A stretch of DNA of 64,000 bases from Burkholderia cepacia (GTDB lineage Bacteria; Pseudomonadota; Gammaproteobacteria; Burkholderiales; Burkholderiaceae): positions 2,728,001 through 2,792,000 of the forward strand of contig NZ_CP013444.1 in NCBI RefSeq assembly GCF_001718835.1. Direction: 5' to 3'. Positions 17,830 through 26,883 of the stretch are shown here, in pieces. The first letter of the stretch is position 1. Each line of letters opens with the position of its first letter. The notes beneath the pieces are model-generated. The model saw only the letters and a list, made by a program, of their open reading frames with translations. It was not told the origin of the DNA and searched no databases. A program made the translations under genes and the position numbers.

Positions 17830-18852
17830 ATGAGCACCGACAGCGAACTCCAGGCGACGATCGACGCGCTCGTGCAGGACGGCAAGGGCCTGCTGGCCGC
17901 CGACGAAAGCGGCCCGACCATCGCGAAGCGCTTCAAGACGATTGCGCTCGAATCGACTGAGGAGAACCGCCGCGCGTGGCGCAGCCTGTTGCTGTCGACG
18001 CCGGGCCTCGGCGAATTCATCAGCGGCGTCATCCTGTATGAAGAGACGCTGGGGCAACGCGCGGACGACGGCACGCCGTTGCCCGAACTCGCCGAGCGCC
18101 AGCAGATCGTGCCCGGCATCAAGGTCGACACGGGCAAGATACCGCTCGCGCACGCGCCCGGCGACGAAATCACGCAAGGGCTGGACGGGCTCGCGATTCG
18201 CGTCGATCGCTATAAGCAGCAAGGCGCGCGTTTCGCGAAATGGCGCGCGGTGTACAACGTGTCCGACACGCTGCCGAGCCGCCTCGCGATCGAGGCGAAC
18301 GCCGAGTCGCTGGCACGCTATGCGGCGATCTGCCAGGAAGCCGGCATCGTGCCGATCGTCGAGCCGGAAGTGCTGATCGACGGCGATCATTCGATCGCGC
18401 GATGCGCAGCCGTGACCGACGCGGTGCTGCACGCGGTGTTCGACGCGCTGCATCGGCATCGGGTCGTGCTGGCGCACATGCTGCTCAAGCCGAGCATGGT
18501 CGTGCCGGGCAAGGAGCACGCGGCGCAGCCAGGGCCCGCCGAGGTTGCCGACGCGACGGTCCGTCTGTTGCGCGGCGTCGTGCCGGCCGAAGTCCCCGGC
18601 ATCTTCTTCCTGTCCGGCGGGCAGACGCCCGAGGAAGCGACGGCCAATCTCGACGCGATGAATCGCCTCTCCGGACGGCCGTGGCTGTTGAGCTTTTCCT
18701 ATGGACGCGCGCTGCAGGAACCGCCGCTTGCAGCCTGGAAGGGACAGGCGGCCAATGTGCGCGACGCGCAGCAAGCGCTGCTCCTGCGCGCGCGCCTGAA
18801 CGGTGCGGCCTGTCGCGGTCGGTACGACGCCGCCATGGAGCGCGCGGCATGA
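17830..18852 (+). CDS. Class I fructose-bisphosphate aldolase
   Basis: A 340-residue Schiff-base aldolase that cleaves fructose-1,6-bisphosphate. Family markers in order are GKGLLAADESGPTIAKRF, GVILYEETLGQ, PGIKVDTGKIPLA, VPIVEPEVLIDGDH and the active-site lysine in MLLKPSMVVPG (about Lys220), followed by FLSGGQTPEEATANLDAMN and SFSYGRALQ. This eukaryote-like class I type differs from the class II enzyme used by most Burkholderia for glycolysis, so it may be an accessory gluconeogenic or sugar-catabolic copy. The start MSTDSEL at 17830 lies eight bases after GGAGG; the longer upstream open frame has no coding support. Confidence 0.92.
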   Translation: MSTDSELQATIDALVQDGKGLLAADESGPTIAKRFKTIALESTEENRRAWRSLLLSTPGLGEFISGVILYEETLGQRADDGTPLPELAERQQIVPGIKVDTGKIPLAHAPGDEITQGLDGLAIRVDRYKQQGARFAKWRAVYNVSDTLPSRLAIEANAESLARYAAICQEAGIVPIVEPEVLIDGDHSIARCAAVTDAVLHAVFDALHRHRVVLAHMLLKPSMVVPGKEHAAQPGPAEVADATVRLLRGVVPAEVPGIFFLSGGQTPEEATANLDAMNRLSGRPWLLSFSYGRALQEPPLAAWKGQAANVRDAQQALLLRARLNGAACRGRYDAAMERAA

Positions 18853-18907
18853 ATGGATTCGGGCGGATTGCGTTCGGTCAGTCGGGCGGGTCCGTCCTCG
18901 TCGAACG

Positions 18908-19762
18908 ATGCAAGTCCTGCTCAGCCGGAAAGTCATCGCGCGCGACACCCTGAAGGGTGCGCTGAACGCGCATGCCAGATCGCGACAGGCGGCCGGTTAT
19001 CGCTGCAGTCAGTGCGGCTTCGTCGCTTTCCGCGCGCTCGAGCATTGCCCCGTATGCGGGAAGTGGAACTGGCCGTTCGATGCGCGTGCCGGCGGCCCGG
19101 CGCGGCCATCGTTCGACAGCTGGCCTGCGCGCATCGCACGTTTTCTGCATCACGCCGCGATCCATCAGCCGCGCGCGTCGTCGGCGCCGATGCTGAGCCT
19201 CGCGACGCTCGTGCTGGTGTTCGGCGGCTACGTCGCGCTCGACAGGATGTGCCAGGCGGACCCCGCCTGCCGCGCACCGAACCTGCCGAGTGCATCGGCG
19301 ATCATCGGCGATTTGCGCACGCCGGCGGACCTGGCGTCACCGCTGGTGTCGCTGCCCGGCGATCCGGTGCTGCCGCTGGAGCTGCCGGCCTATCCGTTTC
19401 ATGCGCTCGACGAAGAGCAACTCGTGGCCGACGCGGCCGTCGGCCCAAGCGTGGATCAACCCGCGGACCGGACGATCGCAAGCGCGGCGCCGGCCGGCAT
19501 GCGGCATGCGAGCGCCGCGCGCGCGCCGGGCACGACGGTTGCCGCGCGGCCGTGCAAGGCCCATGCCGCACCCGGCTGCGCACGGGCGCATGCCGCGCCG
19601 ATCCGCACCGCGGAACTGCGGAACAGGCCCTCCGTGACACATCCCGCACCGCCGATGATCCGCCCCGTCGACGCGCGCCCCGAGCCGGCGCGGCAACAGC
19701 AGGCGCGGCAACAGCAAGCGTCGAACGGGATGCACGCTACCCGGCTCTATCACGGGCATTAG
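18908..19762 (+). CDS. Zinc-ribbon single-pass membrane protein of unknown function
   Basis: A 284-residue protein not assigned to a named family. The start MQVLLSRKVIARDTLKGALN at 18908 has only a weak ribosome site. Residues about 30-55 form a zinc ribbon, CSQC and CPVC fourteen residues apart. One hydrophobic helix follows at about 95-112 (MLSLATLVLVFGGYVALD). The rest is a low-complexity Ala/Pro/Arg-rich tail ending with a repeated RQQQA. This looks like a cytoplasmic zinc ribbon anchored to the inner membrane with a periplasmic tail. It lies 55 bases after the aldolase gene on the same strand and could be cotranscribed with it. An ATG at 18803 in the same frame overlaps the aldolase and is less likely. 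Confidence 0.55.
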   Translation: MQVLLSRKVIARDTLKGALNAHARSRQAAGYRCSQCGFVAFRALEHCPVCGKWNWPFDARAGGPARPSFDSWPARIARFLHHAAIHQPRASSAPMLSLATLVLVFGGYVALDRMCQADPACRAPNLPSASAIIGDLRTPADLASPLVSLPGDPVLPLELPAYPFHALDEEQLVADAAVGPSVDQPADRTIASAAPAGMRHASAARAPGTTVAARPCKAHAAPGCARAHAAPIRTAELRNRPSVTHPAPPMIRPVDARPEPARQQQARQQQASNGMHATRLYHGH

Positions 19763-19777
19763 GTCCGCATGCACGAA

Positions 19778-19805
19778 GGGCCGGAGCGTTCGACCGCCCC
19801 GGCCC
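19778..19805. terminator. Hairpin terminator between convergent genes
   Basis: GGGCCGG (19778-19784) pairs with CCGGCCC (19799-19805), extended by GAA/TCTTC with a bulge. It lies between the zinc-ribbon gene and convergent fdhA. No long T-tract is present, so strength is uncertain. Confidence 0.55.
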
Positions 19806-19832
19806 TCTTCGTCTACCGTGCCTTCAGCCGCG

Positions 19833-21029
19833 TTACGCCGCCAGCAGCCCGTGCGGGTCGATGACGAATTTGCGCGGCGCGCCGCCGTCGAACTTCTTGT
19901 AGCCTTCCGGCGCCTGGTCGAGCGAAATCACTTCGACGTTGACGATCTTCGCGATCGGCAGACGGTCGAACAGGATCGCCTGCATCAGGTTGCGGTTGTA
20001 CTTCAGCACCGGCGTCTGGCCCGTGAAGAACGAGTGCGACTTCGCCCAGCCGAGGCCGAAGCGGATGCTCAGGCTGCCGTGCTGCGCGGCCTTGTCCTTC
20101 GCGCCCGGATCGTCCGTCACGTACAGGCCCGGGATGCCGATCGCGCCGGCCGGCCGCGTGATTTCCATCAGCGAGTTCAGCACCGTGGCCGGTGCCTCTT
20201 CCGCGTGGCCCGACGAACCGTGGCCGTGTGCCTCGAAGCCGACGCAGTCGACCGCGCAGTCGATCTCGGGCACGCCGAGAATCTGCTCGATCTGCTCGCC
20301 GAGCGACGCGTCCTTCGACAGGTCGACCGTCTCGAAGCCCATCGCCCGCGCGTGCGCGAGACGTTCCGCGTTCATGTCGCCGACGATCGTCACGGCCGCG
20401 CCGAGCAGGCGTGCCGATGCGGCCGCCGCCATCCCGACCGGGCCCGCGCCCGCGATGTAGACCGTCGAGCCCGGCTTCACGCCCGCGCTCACCGCGCCGT
20501 GATAGCCGGTCGGCAGAATGTCGGACAGGCAGGTCAGGTCGCGGATCTTCGCCATCGCCTGGTCGCGGTCGGGGAATTTCAGCAGGTTGAAATCGGCATA
20601 CGGCACGAGCACGTACTCGGCCTGGCCGCCGATCCAGCCGCCCATGTCGACGTAACCGTAGGCGCCGCCGGCACGCGACGGGTTCACGTTCAGGCACACG
20701 CCCGTATGCGTGTCCTTGCACATCGCGCAGCGGCCGCACGCGACGTTGAACGGCACCGACACGAGATCGCCGAGCTTCAGCGTCTCGACGTCGCGGCCGA
20801 TCTCGACCACCTCGCCCGTGATTTCGTGGCCGAGCACGAGGCCGACCGGCGCGGTCGTGCGGCCGCGCACCATGTGCTGGTCGGAACCGCAGATGTTCGT
20901 GCTGACCACTTTCAGGATCACGCCGTGGCCGATCGCGCGGCCGCTCGGATCGACCATCTTCGGATAATCGATTTTCTGAACTTCGACCTGGCCCGGCCCA
21001 AGATAGACGACACCTCGATTGCTGCTCAT
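19833..21029 (-). CDS. fdhA: Glutathione-independent formaldehyde dehydrogenase
   Basis: A 398-residue zinc-dependent medium-chain dehydrogenase that oxidises formaldehyde using tightly bound NAD. Catalytic zinc ligands are in NICGSDQHMVRG and LGHEITGEVVEIG, and structural zinc cysteines in CGRCAMCKDTHTGVC. The NAD fold is at YIAGAGPVGMAAAASARLLG, and the family-specific insertion DCVGFEAHGHGSSGHAEEAP is present. The length equals Pseudomonas putida FdhA. The start MSSNRGVVYLG at 21029 is the usual N-terminus. Each demethylation step from betaine to glycine can release formaldehyde, and fdhA belongs to the betaine-degradation gene set in pseudomonads, so this gene probably detoxifies what GbcAB produces. 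It is 6.5 kb from gbdR with unrelated genes between. Confidence 0.93.
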   Translation of the reverse strand: MSSNRGVVYLGPGQVEVQKIDYPKMVDPSGRAIGHGVILKVVSTNICGSDQHMVRGRTTAPVGLVLGHEITGEVVEIGRDVETLKLGDLVSVPFNVACGRCAMCKDTHTGVCLNVNPSRAGGAYGYVDMGGWIGGQAEYVLVPYADFNLLKFPDRDQAMAKIRDLTCLSDILPTGYHGAVSAGVKPGSTVYIAGAGPVGMAAAASARLLGAAVTIVGDMNAERLAHARAMGFETVDLSKDASLGEQIEQILGVPEIDCAVDCVGFEAHGHGSSGHAEEAPATVLNSLMEITRPAGAIGIPGLYVTDDPGAKDKAAQHGSLSIRFGLGWAKSHSFFTGQTPVLKYNRNLMQAILFDRLPIAKIVNVEVISLDQAPEGYKKFDGGAPRKFVIDPHGLLAA

Positions 21030-21327
21030 CGTATTGTCTCCATGTCTCGTTGGATGGCGCTGCCGCACGCGACAGCGTGCTGTTCGAGAGTAGTCCCGGA
21101 GACAGGGGCGCCGATGTCTCAAACGCGACATGGGTTTGATTCGGGCCGACATGGGCGCGCCGGACGGCGTCTGCACGCGCATCCGGCGCGGCGCACCCCG
21201 TTTTCGACAAAATCTGACGAGACAAATCGATTACGCCGCGTGCCTAGTACTTATCCAATATGAATAGGCGGCGACGTTCCGTAGTATCCCCGACGCTCAA
21301 CGCGCCATTGGCGCCAATCAGTCGAGG

Positions 21328-23124
21328 GTGAAAATTCGTCCTTTCCGCAGCATCCCCCAGCACGCCGATTCCGATGCCGCCGCCGTACCGGCGGCGTCAG
21401 GCCGGCGGCTGCCGTTACGCAACACATCTCATCCACGGCATCGAGCCGGCCGCGCCGTCCGCACGACACAATGGGAGCGGCTCTCGATCTGGCGCATCGG
21501 CGCCGCACTGCTGCTGCCGGGCATTGCGCACGCGTTGCCGCCGAGCGCCGGGCAATCGATGCGCGACATCGAGGCCACACGCCCCACCCTCCCCGCCGAC
21601 ACGCCGCCTGATCTCGCCATCCCGCCGCCGCCCGACGCGAAGCCACCGCCGGCCAGCGACGCGGGGCCGCGCGTACGGGTGCATGCATTCGTGATCGGCG
21701 GCAATCGTGCGTTCGATGCCGAACACCTGCAACCGCTCCTCGCGGATCTCGTCGGCCGCGAACTGAGCTTCGACGAACTCCGGCAAGCCGCCGACCGGAT
21801 CTCCATGTATTACCGCGAACACGGCTACGTGCTCGCGCGCGCCTATCTGCCGCGGCAGGACATCGAGGGCGGCACCGTGCGCATCGACGTGCTCGAAGGG
21901 CGCTACGGCGCCGTCGAGCTGAACAATCGCTCGCGCGTGCTGGACAGTGTCCTGCGCCGGCCGCTCGCCGGCCTCCGGCACGGCGATGCCGTGCAGGGCG
22001 ACGCGCTCGAGCGCAGCCTGTTGCTGCTCGACGATCTGGCGGGCGTCGCGGCGAAAGGCACGCTGCGCCCGGGTGCCGAAGCCGGCACGACCGACCTCTC
22101 CGTCGACGTCGAGCGCGGCCCGTTCGCGTCGGGCTCGCTCGATCTCGACAACTACGGCGACGCGCTCACCGGCCGCTATCGCGCCACCGGCAGCGTCGAC
22201 GTCGAGGCGCCGCTGCGGCTCGGCGATCAGTTCACGCTGCGCGGGCTGACCAGCGACGCGCGTCAGCGCTATTACCGCGCGGCCTATCAGTTGCCCGTCG
22301 GCCCCGCGTCGACGCGGCTCGGCGTCGCGTATTCCGACATGCGCTACCGGGTCGGCGGGAGCTTCGACGATCTCGACTATCACGGCCGTGCGTCGGTGCA
22401 AAGCGCGTTCGTCGCGCAACCGCTGCTGCGCAGCCGTCGCGCGAACGTCAGCGCGCAGCTTCTCTACGAAAACAAGCGGCTGCGCGACGACTACGACGCA
22501 TTCGACGTGCACGGCGCGAAGCGCATCCACATGGGGTCTCTCAGCCTCACCGGCAATAACCAGGACGACTGGCTGGGCGGCGGCCGCAGCAGCGCGTCCG
22601 TGACGTTCGGCATCGGCCGGATGAGCGGCAACGATCCGCTCGAATCCGATTGGCTCGCGAAAACGCACGGCCGCTTCGCCAAGCTGAACATCAGTGCATT
22701 GCGGCTGCAGGCCCTCACCGCGCGGCTGCAGCTCTACGTCCAGCTCAGCGCGCAACTCGCATCGCGCAATCTCGACTCGTCGGAAAAATTCAGCCTGGGC
22801 GGCCCGTATGGCGTGCGCGCCTATGCGCTGGGCGAAGGCAGCGGCGACCAGGGCTGGCAGGCCAGCGCGGAATTGCGCTATCTCGCCGCGCCGGGGTGGC
22901 AGGTCAGCACCTTCGTCGATACGGGACGCGTTCAGCTCAACAAGCAGCCGTGGAACCGGGAACGCAACACGCTGCAATTGTCGTCGGCCGGAGTCGGCGT
23001 CGGCTGGTACGGCGCGAGCCGGCAGGTCAACGTCGCGGTCTCGCAACCGTTCGGCAGGTCCGACGACGTGGCCGCGATCACGCGGTCGCCAGGAGTCTGG
23101 CTCCAGGCGACCCAGTATTTCTGA
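21328..23124 (+). CDS. Two-partner secretion outer-membrane transporter (TpsB; FhaC/ShlB family)
   Basis: A 598-residue outer-membrane beta-barrel that exports the TpsA proteins encoded just downstream. A GTG start at 21328 gives a long N-terminal extension, then a signal-like segment around residues 52-70 (IGAALLLPGIAHALPPS). A proline-rich linker precedes POTRA modules at about 110-260 (VRVHAFVIGGNRAFDAEHLQ, SMYYREHGYVLARAYLPRQD, then IDVLEGRYGAVELNN). The ShlB/FhaC barrel follows, with GSLDLDNYGDALTGRYR, the VRGY-like lock motif LGGPYGVRAYALGEG and a final aromatic residue (Phe) required for BAM insertion. One TpsB is present for two substrates. A later start giving a shorter leader is possible. 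Confidence 0.9.
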   Translation: MKIRPFRSIPQHADSDAAAVPAASGRRLPLRNTSHPRHRAGRAVRTTQWERLSIWRIGAALLLPGIAHALPPSAGQSMRDIEATRPTLPADTPPDLAIPPPPDAKPPPASDAGPRVRVHAFVIGGNRAFDAEHLQPLLADLVGRELSFDELRQAADRISMYYREHGYVLARAYLPRQDIEGGTVRIDVLEGRYGAVELNNRSRVLDSVLRRPLAGLRHGDAVQGDALERSLLLLDDLAGVAAKGTLRPGAEAGTTDLSVDVERGPFASGSLDLDNYGDALTGRYRATGSVDVEAPLRLGDQFTLRGLTSDARQRYYRAAYQLPVGPASTRLGVAYSDMRYRVGGSFDDLDYHGRASVQSAFVAQPLLRSRRANVSAQLLYENKRLRDDYDAFDVHGAKRIHMGSLSLTGNNQDDWLGGGRSSASVTFGIGRMSGNDPLESDWLAKTHGRFAKLNISALRLQALTARLQLYVQLSAQLASRNLDSSEKFSLGGPYGVRAYALGEGSGDQGWQASAELRYLAAPGWQVSTFVDTGRVQLNKQPWNRERNTLQLSSAGVGVGWYGASRQVNVAVSQPFGRSDDVAAITRSPGVWLQATQYF

Positions 23125-23284
23125 GTCGCCCGGCGCCAACGGCCGGCCCGGCAGCGCCGCGGGCCGGCAACCCGACGGCGGGCCGCATGACCGTCCGCCG
23201 CATGAAGCGGGAAGCCGTTCTGCTTCGCGATCGATCGATTAGGTTAACTGATCAATCACAAACTCATTCGTTACCGAGGAAACG

Positions 23285-26200
23285 ATGAACAAGACCTACG
23301 CATTGGTATGGAATCACGCACAAGGGTGCTGGAACGCGGTCGGGGAAACCGCGCGCCGCCGCGGCAGGGCGGGCGGCAGCAAGCTCGTCGCGGCCGGCGC
23401 CGTGTCGCTGCTCGGCCTCGCCGCCCTGCCCGCCCACGCACTGCCCACCGGCCACGCGGTCGTCGCCGGCCAGGCCGACATCGCCACGTCGGTCGACGGC
23501 AAGACGATGTCCATCAACCAGCACTCCGACAAGCTCATCACCAACTGGCAGGACTTCGGCGTCGCCGGCGGCGAACGCGTGTCGTTCCACCAGCCCGGCA
23601 GTTCGTCGATCGCGCTGAACCGCGTGCTCGGGACGAACGGCAGCCAGATCCACGGCCGGATCGACGCCAACGGCAGGGTGTTCGTGGTGAACCCGAACGG
23701 CGTGGTGTTCGGCGCCGGATCGCAGGTCAACGTCGGTAGCCTCGTTGCATCCACGCAGAATCTTTCCGACGCCGACTTCCTCGCCGGCAACTATCGCTTC
23801 GCCGGCACGTCGGCCGCATCCGTCATCAACGCCGGCAACATCACCGCCGCCGACGGCGGCAGCGTGGCGCTGCTCGGTGCGCGTGTGTCGAACGCGGGCG
23901 TGATCCAGGCGAAGATGGGCCGCATCGCGCTCGGCGCCGGCCACGCATTCAAGGTCAACTTCGACGGCAGCGGGCTGCTCAACCTGCGGGTCGAGCGCGG
24001 CGCGGTGGATGCGCAGGCGCGCAACGGCGGCCTGCTGAAGGCGGACGGCGGCGAGGTGCTGATGACGGCGCGCGCGGCGAACGGGCTGCTGGACGCGGTG
24101 GTGAACAACAGCGGAACGATCGAGGCGCGCGGACTGAGCAGCCACGGCGGGCGCATCACGCTCGACGGCGGCACCGTGCTGGCCGGCGGTACGCTGGATG
24201 CGAGCGCCACGGCCAGCCAGGGCGGCGAGGTCGCGACGCGCGGCACGCACGTGCGCATTGCCGACGATGCAACGGTCGATACGCGTGGCGCGAACGGCCG
24301 CTCGGGCACGTGGAAGATCGACACGGCGAACGCGCGCGTCGCCGACGACGCGAACGCGACGATCGGCGCGGCCTCGCTGTCGCGCAACCTCGGCACGACC
24401 GCGGTCGAGCTGACGAGCACCAACGGTGCGCTGACGACCGACGGCGCGATCGGCTGGAACAGCGATCACGACCTCACGCTGACGTCCCTGCACGGCGACG
24501 TGAATCTCGGCAAGTCGCTGACGGCCAGCGGCGCGAACGCTCGGATCGCCGTCAACGCCGCGCGACGCATCAACGTCAACGACAAGGTCGCGCTCACGGG
24601 CCGCAACGCCGGCCTCGCGCTGAACTCGGGCGACGGGCATGCGTTGAACGACAACGCAGCCGTCACGCTGTCGGGCGAGAATGCGTCGTTCAGCGCGAAC
24701 GGGCAGGCCTATCGCGTGATCCACAACGTCGACCAATTGCGCGCGGTCGATACGAACCTGAACGGCCGCTACGTGCTCGGCAAGGCGATCAAGGGCAGCG
24801 GCGCGTTCCGCAGCATCGGCGGCGATGCGGCGTTCACCGGCACGTTCGACGGCCTCGGCAATACGATCTCCGGGCTGTCCGTCTACAACAGCGCGCCGTT
24901 CGTCGGCCTGTTCGCCGTCAATAGCGGCACGATCGCCAACCTGACGCTCGATTCGGTGTCGGCGCGCGGCACGGCGAACTACCGTGGGGCGCCCGTGGCG
25001 GTGGGTTCGCTGGTCGGTGCGAACGTCCGGGGCACGCTGTCGAACGTGCACGCGCGCAATGTCACCGTCACGAGCGGCGGCGCGCCCTCCAACGTCGCCG
25101 GCGGCCTCGTCGGCGTGAACCTGAGCGGCACGATCGACCGCGCGTCGGTGTCGGGCCGCGTCGCCGGCGACCGCTACACGACCGCCCTCGGCGGGCTCGT
25201 CGGCGAGAACGTCACGTCGCCCGATGCCCGCTCCGGCACCGCGACGATCACCAGCAGCCACGCCGACGCGAGCGTCTCCATCGATGTCGCCGGCACGCTT
25301 CCCAACAACGAGAAAACCGGGATCGGCGGCCTGGTCGGCTTCAACAGCGGCGATATCCGCGATTCGTCGAGCAAGGGGCAGGTGTACGTCGCAGGCGCCG
25401 GCGCAGCTGTCGGCGGTCTCGTCGGGCGCAACACCGGCACGGTCGGCGGCTCCGATGCGGCCGGCCGCGTCACCGCCGGCACAGCAAGCACTGCCGGCGC
25501 ACTGGTCGGCGTCAACTCGGGCGCCATCGCCGCATCGCGTGCAAGCGGCCGTCTCACGGCCGGCGTGCGCGGCACGGCCGGCGGCCTCGTCGGTCGCAAC
25601 AGCGGCCAGGTGACGAGCTCCTACGCATCCGGCAACGTCGAAGCCGCGACAAACGGCATCGCGGGCGGCCTCGTCGGTGTGAACGACGGGCACGTCGACC
25701 GCTCCAATGCGACCGGCGAGGTTTTCGCGGGAGATAACGGCGTGGTTGGCGGGCTCGTCGGCACCAACGCTGGCCGCATCCATGCATCGGACGCACATGG
25801 CTACGTGGCGGCGCGCGGCGCTGCCGGCGCCGCGGGCGGGTTCGTCGGCATCAACCGAGGGAGAATCGACGCGTCGAACGCAAGCGGCGACGTGATGACC
25901 TTTGCAAGCGCGCCAGCGGGCGGCTTCGTCGGCCGCAACGCGGCCGGCGGCATCATCGACGGATCCAGCGCACGCGGCAACGTGGATGGTATGGATACCG
26001 AATCGATCGGCGGCTTTGCGGGCGTCACCGACGCGAATTCGACGATCAGCACGTCGTCCGCACACGGCTCGGTGCGTGGCGAAGCGACCAGCCGCGTCGG
26101 CGGCTTCGTCGGTACCAACGGCGGCCGCGTCACGAACGTCAGCGCATCCGGCACGGTCCGGGCCGACGAAAACGGCGAGGTCGGCGGCCTGATCGGCCGG

Positions 26201-26713
26201 AATACCGGAACCGTCGATTCGTCATGGGCGAGCGGCACCGTCACGGCCGACGGTGCAAACCAGGCGGGCGGACTGGTCGGCTTCAACAGCGGCACGGTAC
26301 GAAGCTCGCATGCGTCGGGGGCCGTCGTCGCCGGCAACAAGAGCAATGTCGGCGGGCTCGTCGGCAACCACGCGGGCGGCACGATCGAGTTGTCCGACGC
26401 GACCGGCAACGCGACGGGCGGCCGCAACGCCAACGTCGGCGGCCTGGTGGGTCTCAACGGCGGCAGGATCAGCCAGTCGTCGTCGTCCGGCACCGTGAGC
26501 GCCGGCTTGTACGCGAACCTCGGCGGCCTCATCGGGACGAACCAGGGCACCGCGCAAGCGTCGTCGACCAGCAGCCGGGTCGCCTACGAGTTTGGCCGTG
26601 GTCAGCAATACGGCGGCATCGCGGGCTTCTCGAAGACGTCGATGCAGGGCAATACGGTATCGGGCGAAGCCATGAACGTGCCGTTCGTCGGCAACCAGTT
26701 CGGCATCCACTGA
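23285..26713 (+). CDS. TpsA exoprotein with GLUG repeats, copy 1
   Basis: A 1142-residue secreted filamentous-haemagglutinin-type protein. It has an extended signal peptide (ESPR, NKTYALVWNHAQGCWNAVGE) followed by a hydrophobic core cleaved near AHA-LP. The TPS secretion domain follows (about 55-300) with NPNGVVFGAGSQVNVGSLVA. The middle is beta-helix-like. From about residue 600 to the C-terminus lie 17 tandem GLUG-type repeats of about 28 residues, each opening GGLVGxNxG. Such proteins act in adhesion, biofilm or host contact; the exact role is unknown. GAGGAAACG precedes the start. The gene lies 160 bases downstream of tpsB and shares long near-identical DNA stretches with copy 2. Confidence 0.9.
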   Translation: MNKTYALVWNHAQGCWNAVGETARRRGRAGGSKLVAAGAVSLLGLAALPAHALPTGHAVVAGQADIATSVDGKTMSINQHSDKLITNWQDFGVAGGERVSFHQPGSSSIALNRVLGTNGSQIHGRIDANGRVFVVNPNGVVFGAGSQVNVGSLVASTQNLSDADFLAGNYRFAGTSAASVINAGNITAADGGSVALLGARVSNAGVIQAKMGRIALGAGHAFKVNFDGSGLLNLRVERGAVDAQARNGGLLKADGGEVLMTARAANGLLDAVVNNSGTIEARGLSSHGGRITLDGGTVLAGGTLDASATASQGGEVATRGTHVRIADDATVDTRGANGRSGTWKIDTANARVADDANATIGAASLSRNLGTTAVELTSTNGALTTDGAIGWNSDHDLTLTSLHGDVNLGKSLTASGANARIAVNAARRINVNDKVALTGRNAGLALNSGDGHALNDNAAVTLSGENASFSANGQAYRVIHNVDQLRAVDTNLNGRYVLGKAIKGSGAFRSIGGDAAFTGTFDGLGNTISGLSVYNSAPFVGLFAVNSGTIANLTLDSVSARGTANYRGAPVAVGSLVGANVRGTLSNVHARNVTVTSGGAPSNVAGGLVGVNLSGTIDRASVSGRVAGDRYTTALGGLVGENVTSPDARSGTATITSSHADASVSIDVAGTLPNNEKTGIGGLVGFNSGDIRDSSSKGQVYVAGAGAAVGGLVGRNTGTVGGSDAAGRVTAGTASTAGALVGVNSGAIAASRASGRLTAGVRGTAGGLVGRNSGQVTSSYASGNVEAATNGIAGGLVGVNDGHVDRSNATGEVFAGDNGVVGGLVGTNAGRIHASDAHGYVAARGAAGAAGGFVGINRGRIDASNASGDVMTFASAPAGGFVGRNAAGGIIDGSSARGNVDGMDTESIGGFAGVTDANSTISTSSAHGSVRGEATSRVGGFVGTNGGRVTNVSASGTVRADENGEVGGLIGRNTGTVDSSWASGTVTADGANQAGGLVGFNSGTVRSSHASGAVVAGNKSNVGGLVGNHAGGTIELSDATGNATGGRNANVGGLVGLNGGRISQSSSSGTVSAGLYANLGGLIGTNQGTAQASSTSSRVAYEFGRGQQYGGIAGFSKTSMQGNTVSGEAMNVPFVGNQFGIH

Positions 26714-26722
26714 CTGTGACCC

Positions 26723-26753
26723 GGCGCAGGCGGGCAGTCTGACCGCCTGCGCC
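26723..26753 (+). terminator. Hairpin after TpsA copy 1
   Basis: A perfect 11-bp stem GGCGCAGGCGG/CCGCCTGCGCC with a nine-base loop lies ten bases after the stop. There is no T-tract. The same hairpin occurs after copy 2, so it is part of the duplicated unit. Confidence 0.55.
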
Positions 26754-26883
26754 GGCACACGGCGGCGGGCAGCATGATCGTCCGCCGCTTGAAGCGGAAA
26801 TTCATTCCGCGCCATGGTTCATCAGTCAGGTTATTAGGTTTACTGATGAACTCAATATACTCATCACCGAGGAAACGAAAACG

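Noticed and set aside
23264..26065. Long antisense open frames over both TpsA genes (also 26602-29550)
   Set aside because: They run opposite GC-rich repeat DNA, have compositionally biased translations and lack ribosome sites; the plus-strand TpsA frames carry clear domains.
25000..26600. Regular repeats in the TpsA genes as a possible CRISPR array
   Set aside because: The roughly 84-base periodicity encodes the 28-residue GLUG repeats in frame; there are no identical repeats with unique spacers and no cas genes.
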